DNA from: an uncultured Victivallales bacterium
GTDB taxonomy: Bacteria > Verrucomicrobiota > Lentisphaeria > Victivallales > UBA1829
Direction of reading: 5' to 3'
Length of the DNA stretch: 64,000 bases
NCBI GenBank assembly: GCA_944390795.1
Contig: CALXRI010000009.1
Location: 52,386 to 116,385 of the forward strand
In this document: positions 35,534 through 44,468 of the stretch, one piece after another
Position numbering within the stretch: the stretch's first letter is position 1
Layout of the letters: each line of letters begins with the position of its first letter
Program-made: the position numbers and the translations under genes
Notes under the pieces: model-generated
Database searches by the model: none
Told to the model about the DNA's origin: nothing
Seen by the model: the letters and a program-made list of their open reading frames with translations, nothing else

Positions 35534-36253
35534 CTATCGCGGCGCGCCGGGCGGGTGTTCATGCGCCTGTCCGGGAAGAACCGCGCCCGCGCTGACAATC
35601 AGACGCATTGCGTCGGCGACGGACATGTCAAGAAACGTGCAGCGCTCTTTCGGAATCAGGAACAGGAAACCGCTGGTCGGGTTCGGGGTCGTCGGCATGA
35701 AGACGCTCACCACCGGTCTGCCGAGTTTTTCCGTCACTTCAAAAGGTTCCGTGTTTTCATTCGTCATGAACCCGATCGCATAGGAACCCGGACACGGATA
35801 CTCGAACATCACGACCCTGCTGAACATGCTGCCCCCGCCGGAAGTCCAGAGCGCGTCGCCGATCTGCTTGCAGGTCGAATAGATGAAATTGATGATGGGA
35901 AGGCGCAGCAGGATTTTCTGCGCCAGCAGGATGAGACGGCTGCCGAGCGTCATCCGCGTCAGCTGTCCGATCAGAATCAGAAGCACGACAATGACGACCA
36001 GGGAAAGGACGCGGATTCCCTGCTGCACCCAGAAGGAATCAATCTCGTTCTGAAGGAAATGAAACTGTTTCATGACCGCCAGCGCCCAGGTCGTCAGAAG
36101 ATTGTAGACAAACCAGGCGAACCAGAGCGTCACGAAAATCGGAATCACCACGAACAGGCCCGTGATCAGAAGCCCCTTCGTCTGCGAAAACACAAAGCGG
36201 CGGCTCCGTCTTGCCGCCAGAGCCAGATACAAGTTAAGCCGATGTCGCCTCAT
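35534..36253 (-). CDS. DUF502 membrane protein
   Basis: 239 residues. Two membrane segments (GLLITGLFVVIPIFVTLWFA near 30-50 and VLSLVVIVVLLILIGQL near 83-100) are followed by a soluble part with the DUF502 hallmark PTTPNPTSGFLFLIP and a C-terminal MSVADAMRLIVSAG. The function of the family is unknown. Its start overlaps the end of the CorC gene by 20 bases, making it the last member of the phoH-pgpH-ybeY-corC unit. Confidence 0.88.
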   Translation of the reverse strand: MRRHRLNLYLALAARRSRRFVFSQTKGLLITGLFVVIPIFVTLWFAWFVYNLLTTWALAVMKQFHFLQNEIDSFWVQQGIRVLSLVVIVVLLILIGQLTRMTLGSRLILLAQKILLRLPIINFIYSTCKQIGDALWTSGGGSMFSRVVMFEYPCPGSYAIGFMTNENTEPFEVTEKLGRPVVSVFMPTTPNPTSGFLFLIPKERCTFLDMSVADAMRLIVSAGAVLPGQAHEHPPGAPR

Positions 36254-37523
36254 CGCCGCCTCCGTACATCAGTTTCAGCTGAAGAATTTTCCGTTTGTCA
36301 GCCTTCAGGACAAGCGCGGAGAGCTGATTGTTCGCAAAATGAAAGATTTCCCCCTCCTCCGGAATCCTGCCGAGCTCGTAGCAGATGTAACCGCCGATGG
36401 TGTCCGCGTCCTCGGTATCGGGGATGTCCGTATCCATGATCTCGTTCACGTCGGAGATCATGGTGCGGGCCTCCAGGACGACGGAACCGTCCGGCATCAG
36501 CTGCGGGCGGGTTTTCTCCTCCTCCTCGTTGTCGTATTCATCCTGCACGTCGCCGACGATCTCCTCGATGATGTCCTCGAACGTGATGATCCCGGAGGTT
36601 CCGCCGTATTCATCGATAATGACGGCGAAATGGTTGTGCTTGCGTTTGAACTCCTCCAGGAGTTCCCCGACCTCCTTGGACTCCGGAATGAAAATCGGCT
36701 TGTGCGCGAGCTGTTCAAGCGTTTTCCCCGCGATTTTCCGGTTGTCGATGAAGTCCTTGGCATAAATGATTCCCCTGATTTCGTCCACCGTCCGTCCATA
36801 GACAGGAATCCGGCTGTGCCCGGTTTCAATGAACATCTTTTTCGCCTCTTCGATGGAGGCCGCCGCGGGAAGGGCCGAGAGATCGACGCGCGGAGTCATG
36901 ATTTCGCGGACGGACATGTCGCCGAGGTCGAGAATGCCCTTGATCATCCGCTTTTCCTCCTCTTCAAGATCATCGCTCTCGCTGTCGCCGTAATTTTCCA
37001 CCACGGAAAGGATCTCGTCCTCCATGCTGACCTTCTGCTCGGGAGCCTCCTCGTCGCGCCAGTCGTCCGCATTCTGCTTGAGGCGCCGCGCCAGGAGCGT
37101 GAAGGGAAGGAGAATCGTGTCGGCGAGAAGCGAAACGAACGGGAGCGTCGTTTTCAGAATGAATGTGTCATAGCGGTAGGTCACAAGGCGGGAAATGATC
37201 TCCCCCAGATACCAGGAACAGACGATCGCGGCAATGATGATGAGAAGGCGCCACGGCTGAATCTCCTCCCCGAACCGCATCAGAAGAACGGAATAGGAGA
37301 GCATCCCCATCAGAGAGGAAAGCACGAAAAGCAGCAGTTTGAACACGCTCCGGATGGAGTCGGAACGCTCCATCCATCCGCTTAATTTTTCGGCAAGCTC
37401 AGGTTTTGTGGCCTCCAGTTTCATGATCTGTCCGCCGGAAAGACGGTCGAACGCCTCAAAGGCGCAGAAGATCATCAGAAAAAGAATAAAACTTCCACTC
37501 AGCACTTCCAGTTCGAACAGCAT
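36234..37523 (-). CDS. CNNM/HlyC-CorC-type transporter with CBS domains
   Basis: 429 residues. An N-terminal DUF21-like membrane region with about four segments (residues 1-150) is followed by a CBS pair (MTPRVDLSALPAAASIEEAK, RIPVYGRTVDEIRGIIYAKD, NHFAVIIDEYGGTSGIITFE) and a C-terminal CorC_HlyC domain (DADTIGGYICYELGRIP). Members are linked to Mg2+/Co2+ efflux. Its ATG overlaps the ybeY stop by one base, the usual ybeY-corC coupling. Confidence 0.9.
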   Translation of the reverse strand: MLFELEVLSGSFILFLMIFCAFEAFDRLSGGQIMKLEATKPELAEKLSGWMERSDSIRSVFKLLLFVLSSLMGMLSYSVLLMRFGEEIQPWRLLIIIAAIVCSWYLGEIISRLVTYRYDTFILKTTLPFVSLLADTILLPFTLLARRLKQNADDWRDEEAPEQKVSMEDEILSVVENYGDSESDDLEEEEKRMIKGILDLGDMSVREIMTPRVDLSALPAAASIEEAKKMFIETGHSRIPVYGRTVDEIRGIIYAKDFIDNRKIAGKTLEQLAHKPIFIPESKEVGELLEEFKRKHNHFAVIIDEYGGTSGIITFEDIIEEIVGDVQDEYDNEEEEKTRPQLMPDGSVVLEARTMISDVNEIMDTDIPDTEDADTIGGYICYELGRIPEEGEIFHFANNQLSALVLKADKRKILQLKLMYGGGDEATSA

Positions 37524-38002
37524 TATCTTGTATTATCTCCCGTCAGAACAGGTTCCGGAAAGATGTCTTCGAAGGAAAACAGCTTTTCCAGTTCGTTCAT
37601 TGTTTTTTTTTCCCTGCGTCTCATTTTCCTCTTGAGCTCAGGTTGCAGGTCGTCCTCTCCGGCGGCGTGCAGCAGCCCGTGCGCCAGATAAAGCGCCACT
37701 TCGCGCGCATAGGGCAGCGCGCGCTTCTGCGCCTCGCGCCGCGCCACCGCCGGGCAGATGACGATCTCCACTTCAACGGTATCCCCGTCATTGTCGTCCG
37801 GCAGGACGCTTTTCGACTCCCGGTAGTCGAAACAGATCACGTCCGTCGGACCGCTGTGCCCGACAAACGCCTCGTTGACCGCCGCCATCTCCTTCTCCCC
37901 GACAAAGTTGAGCGAAAGTCCGCCTGCAAGCCCGCAGCCGGTGATTTCCACAGCCTTCTCAGAGAGTTTTCTCAGAAGTTTCATCGACGGACGCGGAAAC
38001 AT
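37523..38002 (-). CDS. ybeY: Endoribonuclease YbeY with an altered third zinc ligand
   Basis: Single-strand endoribonuclease of 16S rRNA maturation and ribosome quality control. The core SLNFVGEKEMAAVNEAFVG, TDVICFDY and EVEIVICPAVARREA is clear. The metal site reads HGLLHAAGEDD, whereas the family has HGxLHxxGxDH; the third His is Asp here. ATG 38002 follows GGAGAG by 8 bases and gives 159 residues, the family length. ATG 38035 is an alternative. The gene begins inside the end of pgpH. Confidence 0.88.
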   Translation of the reverse strand: MFPRPSMKLLRKLSEKAVEITGCGLAGGLSLNFVGEKEMAAVNEAFVGHSGPTDVICFDYRESKSVLPDDNDGDTVEVEIVICPAVARREAQKRALPYAREVALYLAHGLLHAAGEDDLQPELKRKMRRREKKTMNELEKLFSFEDIFPEPVLTGDNTR

Positions 38003-40304
38003 TTTTTCCGCTCTCCATGAACAGGTCGTCTTCATCCGTGCCCTCTTCCTTCGGATATGCAATCCGTCCATGCATCATGGACGAAAGCGTTTTTACAAAA
38101 CTTCTGCGGATTCCCGCAAGCTCCCTCATGGTCAGATTGGCCTCGTCAAGCTGTCCGTCCCGGATCTTCTTGCGGAACAGCTCCCGCACCAGAGTTTCCA
38201 GCGCGGCGGGAGTCGGTTTCTCCAGACTGCGCGACGCGGCCTCGCAGCAGTCCGCCAGCATGATCAGCACAATCTCCTTTTCCGAAGGCAGCGGCCCCGG
38301 ATAGCGGAATTCATTCTCTCCGACATTGTGTTCCCCGTGCATCTCCTGCGCACGCTTGTAGAAATAAAGAATCAAATCGGTGCCGTGATGCTGCAGAATC
38401 GTATCGCGGATGATTTTCTTGAGCTTGTATTTCCGCGCAAGCTCCAAACCGTACTTCACATGGTTCAGGATAATCAGAGCGCTCATCGATGGATTCAGTT
38501 CCCGGTGCATGTCCGCGCCGGGACTGTTTTCAATGAAATAATCCGGCTGCGAAAGTTTGCCGACGTCATGAAAGAGAGCGCAGACTCGCGCCTTGATATG
38601 ATTCAGTCCGACCTCCTGGGCGGCCTGCTCCGCGAGCGTCGAAACCATCAGACTGTGATGATAGGTGCCGGGCGCCTCGAACTGAAGACGCTTGAGCAGC
38701 GGATGGTTGTAGTCGCTGTAGATCAGAAGGGACATCGTCGTGCTGACATCGAACAGAAATTCAATCACAAACAGCGCAAGCTGCGCGAGAATCGCAGTCA
38801 GAAGCCCCGTGAAAAGCGGAAAAACCAGCAGCCAGAAACAGATTTTCGCCCCCTCCAGATCCTGCCAGAGAAACGTACCGTTCAAATCGGTGTCTTTCCA
38901 GAGAAAGATGAAGGAAACGATCAGCGTCGAAATCATGGTCCCGAGGAACGCGCGGACGAAGAAATTCCGGTAGTTGGTGGCATAGCGCACGGCAAAACCG
39001 GCGCCGCCGTTGACGATCAGTCCCGTCACCATCATCTGGAAGGGATTGTTCATCTGGAGAGCGGCAATTGTCGTCACCAGCAGTCCGACAAACAAGGCTG
39101 CGCGAATTCCGTAGATCACGGAAACAATAATCGCGCAGAAGCCAAGCGGCAACGCGAAATAGGTGACGTTCGGGGAAATGCTGTACTGTTCGCTGATGAT
39201 TTTGAAGAGATCCAGAAACAGCCGGTTCAGCAGAATCGAAGCAATCGTAATCAGCCCAAGAAGCCAGATTGTCCGGTTGCTCCGCGCCATTTCCGGATGC
39301 ACATGGGAAATGTAGATGCCGGTGAATATAATGATCGCAAGACAGAGAAAGATATTTTCCAGGATCACGCGGTAGGGCCCGGTCTGCGCCTGACTTGCCC
39401 GGCGTTCCTTGTTGTAGGCGTCCAGAATCATCAAATCCTTTTCCGTTACGACGCTTTTCTTTTCCAGAATCGGCTGTCCCTTGTGGATTTTGAACATGAC
39501 CGGGCGCACCATATTCGCCATTTCCTCTTTTTTCGCCTCGGTAAACTCGGGATCATAAACAAGATTGCCGTTTCCGATCAGAGCGGACAGAGTTTTCTCA
39601 ATCGCTCCGAGAACAGCTTCCTTTTCCGGATCGCTGTAATATTCCAGCACGGCATCCACAACGGACCGTGCGGCCTCCCGGGGCGTCATGATTTCGCGCA
39701 TCGGAACGCTGTCGCGCTGACGTTTGTAGACGTCGATGATACGGATATGCTTGTCCCAGGTAAGACTGCCTTTCTGGTTGTTGCTGATGATGCCGTTGTT
39801 CAGCGCTTTTTCAAAAAGCGACTGCATTTTCTTCATCTGAACGGGATTGTCCGCAATCTGCAGCAGACACTCTGCCGTGTTCTTGTTCATCCGGGAAACC
39901 CGCACCGCCACGGGATTTCCCGGCGATGGAAGATAGCGCGCCCCTTTGCCTTCCGCCGCGCCGCGTTTATGCAGCTCGGCAAAAAACTCCTGAAAACGCT
40001 CCAGGATCCGGGCGGAGGCTTCCTGCTGAATTCTGAAATAATAAGGCGACTGGGAAGTCACTTTATCCCGGAGCGCCCTGGTTTTCAGAGTGTCTTCGCC
40101 GGAAAAGTCAAATTCGGAAAACACCGTATAAGGTGAATATTGCCCGGCGACAAAATGGATGTCCGTACTGTTCTCCGGGATGATCATGACAAGCAATGAC
40201 GCCGCAAGCAGCATCAGAAGCATCAGCACAAGCACAAACTTCGAATGTTCCAGCTTCTCGCCGAACGAAGCGGCTCTCTCCGTGTCCTTATTCGTCTGCG
40301 ACAT
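37959..40304 (-). CDS. pgpH: 7TMR-HD cyclic-di-AMP phosphodiesterase (PgpH-like)
   Basis: 781 residues. One N-terminal membrane segment, an extracytoplasmic 7TMR-HDED domain (residues about 50-300), seven membrane segments (about 310-500) and a cytoplasmic HD domain. The metal motif is ALFHDVGKLSQPDYF, preceded by TYHHSLMVSTLAEQAA, with ILQHHGTDLI after it. Known members hydrolyse c-di-AMP. ATG 40304 follows GGAGGTG by 6 bases and overlaps phoH by 17 bases. Confidence 0.9.
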   Translation of the reverse strand: MSQTNKDTERAASFGEKLEHSKFVLVLMLLMLLAASLLVMIIPENSTDIHFVAGQYSPYTVFSEFDFSGEDTLKTRALRDKVTSQSPYYFRIQQEASARILERFQEFFAELHKRGAAEGKGARYLPSPGNPVAVRVSRMNKNTAECLLQIADNPVQMKKMQSLFEKALNNGIISNNQKGSLTWDKHIRIIDVYKRQRDSVPMREIMTPREAARSVVDAVLEYYSDPEKEAVLGAIEKTLSALIGNGNLVYDPEFTEAKKEEMANMVRPVMFKIHKGQPILEKKSVVTEKDLMILDAYNKERRASQAQTGPYRVILENIFLCLAIIIFTGIYISHVHPEMARSNRTIWLLGLITIASILLNRLFLDLFKIISEQYSISPNVTYFALPLGFCAIIVSVIYGIRAALFVGLLVTTIAALQMNNPFQMMVTGLIVNGGAGFAVRYATNYRNFFVRAFLGTMISTLIVSFIFLWKDTDLNGTFLWQDLEGAKICFWLLVFPLFTGLLTAILAQLALFVIEFLFDVSTTMSLLIYSDYNHPLLKRLQFEAPGTYHHSLMVSTLAEQAAQEVGLNHIKARVCALFHDVGKLSQPDYFIENSPGADMHRELNPSMSALIILNHVKYGLELARKYKLKKIIRDTILQHHGTDLILYFYKRAQEMHGEHNVGENEFRYPGPLPSEKEIVLIMLADCCEAASRSLEKPTPAALETLVRELFRKKIRDGQLDEANLTMRELAGIRRSFVKTLSSMMHGRIAYPKEEGTDEDDLFMESGKNVSASVDETSEKTL

Positions 40305-41310
40305 CTTTTTCACCTCCGGACACGACTTTCTCATTCTGATACGCGTTGACGATTTTCTCCACAAGCGAGTGGCGCACCACATCGCCGGTGTTGAATGCGC
40401 ATACGGCAATTTCAGGAATCCTTTCCAGACGGCGGACCGCATGAATCAGCCCGGAGGTCCGTTTTCCGGGCAGATCGATCTGGGTCGGATCTCCTGCCAC
40501 CACGCACTTGGAATGAAAGCCGAGACGGGTCAGAAACATCAGCATCTGCTCCCTGCTTGCATTCTGCGCCTCGTCCAGAATGATAAATGAGTTATTGAGC
40601 GTACGACCGCGCATGAAAGCCAGCGGAGCAACCTCGATGATGCCGCGATCGATCAGCGCAGCGGCCTCTTCGAACTCCAGCATGTCGTACAAAGCGTCAT
40701 AGAGCGGGCGCAGATAGGGATTGATCTTCTCTTCTATCTTTCCCGGCAGAAAACCGAGATTCTCCCCGGCTTCCACCGCGGGACGAGTCAGGACAATCCG
40801 GTCAACCCTGCCCGCAAGCAGTTCGGAAACGGCAAGCGCCATGGCAAGATACGTCTTTCCGGTGCCGGCCGGACCGATGCCGAAAACAACATCCTTCGTG
40901 CGGACCGCCTTGACATAGGCAAGCTGATTGGGCGTGCGCGGAACAATCTCCTGTTTTTTCGGACTGACTTTGATCCGCTGGGAAAAGAAATTCTGGAGTT
41001 CGGTCTCCCGCGATTCCTGAAATGCCGACAGCGCCATCAGGAAATCCCGCTGGTCGATCCGTTTCTTTGCAAGCGAATAGATCTTGTTCAGCTCCTCCAG
41101 AAACGCCATGGCCTTTCTGACGTTTTCCTGTTTGGAGGAGGAAATCTTCAGCTTGAGATCGCGCGCAACCGCCGTGACTCCAAGACGTCTTTCAATCTCC
41201 CTGACGTTTTCCGTGAAATGTCCGGAAAACATCAGCTCCATCTCGGTCGCCGTGCGGAAGAAATACTGGTCGGAGACTATGCCCCCCGGACTTTCACTGT
41301 CAGCATTCAT
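40288..41310 (-). CDS. phoH: PhoH-family ATPase
   Basis: 340 residues. The P-loop is GIGPAGTGKTYLAMA, with LTRPAVEAGENLGFLPG, Walker B FIILDEAQNASREQM and VVAGDPTQIDLPG, all diagnostic of PhoH/PhoL. About 130 residues of RNA-binding-like N-terminal sequence precede the ATPase. PhoH2/PhoL proteins are RNA helicase-like and are regularly found with ybeY. The start overlaps the stop of the LysM lipoprotein (TAATG). Confidence 0.93.
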   Translation of the reverse strand: MNADSESPGGIVSDQYFFRTATEMELMFSGHFTENVREIERRLGVTAVARDLKLKISSSKQENVRKAMAFLEELNKIYSLAKKRIDQRDFLMALSAFQESRETELQNFFSQRIKVSPKKQEIVPRTPNQLAYVKAVRTKDVVFGIGPAGTGKTYLAMALAVSELLAGRVDRIVLTRPAVEAGENLGFLPGKIEEKINPYLRPLYDALYDMLEFEEAAALIDRGIIEVAPLAFMRGRTLNNSFIILDEAQNASREQMLMFLTRLGFHSKCVVAGDPTQIDLPGKRTSGLIHAVRRLERIPEIAVCAFNTGDVVRHSLVEKIVNAYQNEKVVSGGEKDVADE

Positions 41311-41852
41311 TATTTTTCAGCCGGCGGAATCTGAAGTTCAAGACCGGGTTTCAGAATGTCCGGATTCTTGATCTTCTCTTTATTCGCCTCAAAAATCACG
41401 GTCCATCTTTCGCCTTTGCCGTAAATGGCTTTTGCGATGTTCCACAGGTTGTCATTCTGCTTGACAAGATAGACGGAGGGGATTTCCTTCCCGCTTTTTG
41501 CGCTCTCTCCCGAGCCGTTCCCCCCCTGTTCCGCGGACGGAGGAACACTTTCCGCAGGAGCCGTGGATCCCTGTCCGGTCTTTTCCGTCGCCGTCCCGCT
41601 CTCCGGCTCCGCCGCGACGGGGGAAGAAGCCATCCGTTCATGCCCGGCTTTCAGTGCGGCCTGATATTCCGCGGTCCCCATCGGCATCTCATGCGGAGGC
41701 TGCCAGTCCGGATAGCTGGATTTGATTCTTGCAGACCACTCTTCTCCGGCGGGAGGCGGAGGCACATCGCTTCCGCTTTCAAAAAGCCCGCAGGAACAGA
41801 GCAGAAAAGACAAAAGGGAAGCTGTTCCCGCGGCAAAAATACGTTTGTTCAT
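41310..41852 (-). CDS. LysM-domain lipoprotein
   Basis: 180 residues. The signal peptide MNKRIFAAGTASLLSFLLCS ends in a lipobox with Cys21 (LLCSC region). A Pro/Gly/Ser/Glu-rich linker follows and then one LysM domain at the C-terminus (VYLVKQNDNLWNIAKAIYGK, NPDILKPGLELQIP), which binds peptidoglycan. It is the first gene of the phoH-pgpH-ybeY-corC-DUF502 unit and links that operon to the envelope. CGGAG lies 9 bases before the start. Confidence 0.88.
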   Translation of the reverse strand: MNKRIFAAGTASLLSFLLCSCGLFESGSDVPPPPAGEEWSARIKSSYPDWQPPHEMPMGTAEYQAALKAGHERMASSPVAAEPESGTATEKTGQGSTAPAESVPPSAEQGGNGSGESAKSGKEIPSVYLVKQNDNLWNIAKAIYGKGERWTVIFEANKEKIKNPDILKPGLELQIPPAEK

Positions 41853-41931
41853 CTCATAACTCCGTCATGGTCTCGACGCAAATGCATTCTCATCCGGATG
41901 AAAGCTTCCCCCGCTCATCTGACATGAAATG

Positions 41932-43191
41932 TCAGTCGGAAAATCTCTTGAGGAGAAGCGCTCCGTTGTGACCGCCGAAACCCAGATTAATGTTCATGGC
42001 AACATCGACCTTCTTTTCGACGGCGGTGTTGACCGTATAATTCAGATCACACTCCGGATCCGGTGTTTCATAGTTGATCGTCGGAGGAATGACGCCTTTC
42101 TGAATGACAAGCGCGCAGATGATGGTTTCAAATCCGCCGGCTGCGCCGAGCCCGTGCCCCATGGTGCCTTTTGTGCTGCTGATCGCCGTTTCATAGGCAT
42201 GAGCTCCAAGAGAGGACTTGATCGCCATCGTCTCGAATTTGTCATTCAGCTGCGTGCTGGTGCCGTGGGCGTTGATGTAGTCAAGCGCATCCCCGCTGAT
42301 TCCGGCGTTTCCGAGCGCCATGTTGATCGCCCGCGCCATGCCTTCTCCGCCCGGCGCCGGGGATGTGATATGATAAGCGTCGCCGCTCGCGCCGTAGGAG
42401 AGAACCTCGGCGTAAATCCTGGCGCCGCGTTTTTTCGCATGTTCCAGTTCCTCGAGAATCAGAATGCCCGATCCTTCGGACATCACGAACCCGTCTCTGT
42501 CTCTGTCAAACGGACGGCTTGCATGCTTGGGATCATCATTTCTCTGGCTCATGGCCTTCATCGAGCAGAACCCTGCAAGACCGAGCTTGGAAACCGATGC
42601 CTCCGCGCCGCCGCTGATCATGATGTCCGCGTCACCGCGCTGAACCGCACAGAACGATTCTCCGAGGGAGTGCGATGCCGTCGCACAAGCTGTGACGGCC
42701 GCAAAATTGGGGCCTTTCGCCCCGTATCGTATGGAGAGGGAGCCCGATGCCATGTCGATAATCATCATCGGGATCAGGAAGGGGGAAATTCTGCCCGGAC
42801 CTTTTTCCAGCATGACTTCGCACTGCTGTTCCATCGTCCGCATTCCCCCGATGCCGCTGCCGACACAGATGCCGACGCGGTCCGGGTTGACGACCGAGCC
42901 GTCACGCATATCCAGAGGAAGTCCCGCGTCTTTGAGGGCCTCGTCCGCCGCCGCCACGGCATACAGGCAGAAGTCATCCATTCTTCTGGCCTCTTTCTCA
43001 GACATGTAACGGGTGGGATCGAATCCCTTGACCTCGCCGGCGATCTGAGTGCGGTAGGCGCTGACGTCGAACCTTGCAATTTTATCCAGTCCGCATCTGC
43101 CGTTCACCAGCGCGTCCCACATCGAGTTCACATCCAGACCGATACAGGAAACGGCGCCGACTCCGGTAATCACTACGCGTCTTTTATCCAT
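41932..43191 (-). CDS. fabF: Beta-ketoacyl-ACP synthase II
   Basis: Condensing enzyme of fatty acid elongation. The thiolase-fold triad is Cys169 (TACATASHSLGE), His309 (NAHGTSTQLND) and His346 (GTMGHGLGAAGG). RVVITGVGAVSCIG at the start and GFGGHNGALLLKRF at the end are typical. 419 residues is the normal length. It follows acpP after 77 bases that contain a strong terminator-like hairpin, so its expression probably depends on read-through. Confidence 0.95.
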   Translation of the reverse strand: MDKRRVVITGVGAVSCIGLDVNSMWDALVNGRCGLDKIARFDVSAYRTQIAGEVKGFDPTRYMSEKEARRMDDFCLYAVAAADEALKDAGLPLDMRDGSVVNPDRVGICVGSGIGGMRTMEQQCEVMLEKGPGRISPFLIPMMIIDMASGSLSIRYGAKGPNFAAVTACATASHSLGESFCAVQRGDADIMISGGAEASVSKLGLAGFCSMKAMSQRNDDPKHASRPFDRDRDGFVMSEGSGILILEELEHAKKRGARIYAEVLSYGASGDAYHITSPAPGGEGMARAINMALGNAGISGDALDYINAHGTSTQLNDKFETMAIKSSLGAHAYETAISSTKGTMGHGLGAAGGFETIICALVIQKGVIPPTINYETPDPECDLNYTVNTAVEKKVDVAMNINLGFGGHNGALLLKRFSD

Positions 43192-43210
43192 TCAAGCCTC
43201 CGTGGATATA

Positions 43211-43249
43211 CAAAAAAGCGGGGCATTCTTTTACGGGAATGTCCCGCTT
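43211..43249 (-). terminator. Intrinsic terminator between acpP and fabF
   Basis: On the minus strand AAGCGGGACATTC pairs with GAATGCCCCGCTT (one A-C mismatch, 13 positions) around an 8-base loop and runs straight into TTTT. This would end most acpP transcripts before fabF. Confidence 0.8.
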
Positions 43250-43268
43250 CAATCAGCAAAAAACAGGC

Positions 43269-43508
43269 TTACGCCTTCTGCTTGCCTTCAATGTACTTGA
43301 TGGCGTCGCCGACGGTCGTCAGCTTTTCGGCGTCTTCATCCGGAATGTCGGAGCCGAACTCTTCCTCAAGAGCCATGACAAGCTCCACCTGGTCCAGAGA
43401 ATCCGCACCGAGGTCTTCGATGAATTTTGCGTCTTCAGTCACCTGGTCTTCAGCAACTCCGAGCTGCTCGACAACGATCTTTTTCACTTTTTCTGCTATT
43501 GTGGACAT
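43269..43508 (-). CDS. acpP: Acyl carrier protein
   Basis: 79 residues. The phosphopantetheine serine is Ser37 in [19 protein letters not shown], and the whole sequence is the standard acidic four-helix ACP. The start at ATG 43508 follows AAAGGA by 8 bases; 15 extra upstream codons are not supported. It has its own promoter in the gap after fabG and a terminator behind it, fitting the very high expression ACP needs. Confidence 0.96.
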   Translation of the reverse strand: MSTIAEKVKKIVVEQLGVAEDQVTEDAKFIEDLGADSLDQVELVMALEEEFGSDIPDEDAEKLTTVGDAIKYIEGKQKA

Positions 43509-43557
43509 TACGAATCCTTTCTGTAAGTTAATTCGCAGTTGAGTTTTGAACACACTA

Positions 43558-43592
43558 GCACATTAATATTGTGCTTTTTTAAAATTTTTCAA
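43558..43592 (-). promoter_or_regulatory. Predicted acpP promoter with a dyad over the -10
   Basis: Minus strand TTGAAA (43592-43587), 18-base spacer, TATTAA (43568-43563). The -10 lies inside a dyad with GCACA and TGTGC arms (43558-43574) that could be a repressor site. A TTGACA at 43599-43594 is an alternative -35. Confidence 0.45.
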
Positions 43593-43601
43593 GTGTCAAT
43601 T

Positions 43602-43647
43602 GAAAAAAAGGCTCCTGAAATTTCCGGGCGCGCATATTTCCCGCCCG
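43602..43647 (-). terminator. Possible terminator after fabG
   Basis: Minus strand CGGGCG and CGCCCG arms (43647-43642 and 43630-43625) form a short stem, and seven T follow 15 bases later. Weak, but it sits exactly between the fabG end and the acpP promoter. Confidence 0.3.
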
Positions 43648-43672
43648 TTTCAAGCGTAAAACGCCGAATGCC

Positions 43673-44425
43673 TCAGGACATCAGGAATCCGCCGTCGACA
43701 TTCAGAACCTGTCCTGTGACATAGTCGGAATCCGGCCCGCAGAGGAAGCAGACCACGTTCGCGACATCCTCGGGCTTTCCGCCGCGTTTCAGCGGAATGT
43801 TCACGAGAAACGCATCTCGCGCCGCCTGCGGCAGTTTTTCGGTCATGTCCGTAATGATGTAGCCGGGAGCGATCGCATTCGCGCAGATGTTCCGGCTGCC
43901 GAACTCGCGCGCCGTCGTCTTGGTCAGACCGATCACGCCGGCTTTGGAGGCGGAGTAGTTCGCCTGCCCGGCGTTGCCCATGCGCCCCACAACAGAAGCG
44001 ATGTTGACGATCTTGCCGTAGCGGGCCTTCATCATATAGCGGGTCGCCGCCTTGGTGAAGTTGAACGTTCCCTTCAGATTGACGGAGAGAACCAGGTCCC
44101 AGTCCTGTTCGGTCATCTTCATCATGAGCGTGTCGCGCGTGATGCCCGCATTGTTGACGAGAATGTCGATCTTGCCGTATTTGTCGACAACGGCCTTGAC
44201 TGCCGCCTCGGCCTCCTCGGGTTTCGCCACGTTTGCGGCGATCGCCATGGCCTCGTATCCCTGAGCCTTGAATTCGGCGGCGGTCTTCTCCGCCACGTCG
44301 AGAAGAATGTCGACCATTGCAACGGTCGCGCCTTCCGAGGCCAGTTTCTCGCAGATCGCCCTGCCGATGCCGCGCGCTCCGCCGGTGACCAGCGCAACAC
44401 GCCCTTCGAGTTTTTTGCATCCCAT
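43673..44425 (-). CDS. fabG: 3-oxoacyl-ACP reductase
   Basis: NADPH-dependent short-chain dehydrogenase of fatty acid synthesis, 250 residues. The nucleotide loop is TGGARGIGRAI, with NNAG near residue 91, catalytic Ser144, Tyr157 and Lys161 (NYSASKAG), and the C-terminal GQVLNVDGGFLMS. ATG 44425 follows AGGGAG by 11 bases; the longer upstream frame would run into fabD. It starts 43 bases after fabD. Confidence 0.94.
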   Translation of the reverse strand: MGCKKLEGRVALVTGGARGIGRAICEKLASEGATVAMVDILLDVAEKTAAEFKAQGYEAMAIAANVAKPEEAEAAVKAVVDKYGKIDILVNNAGITRDTLMMKMTEQDWDLVLSVNLKGTFNFTKAATRYMMKARYGKIVNIASVVGRMGNAGQANYSASKAGVIGLTKTTAREFGSRNICANAIAPGYIITDMTEKLPQAARDAFLVNIPLKRGGKPEDVANVVCFLCGPDSDYVTGQVLNVDGGFLMS

Positions 44426-44468
44426 AGTTACTCTTTCTCCCTTGATAGGTTTTGGGTATGATATGATT

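Noticed and set aside
41919..41935. Hairpin CTGACAT-GAA-ATGTCAG at the end of fabF as a terminator
   Set aside because: It overlaps the fabF stop region and has no T run on the minus strand.
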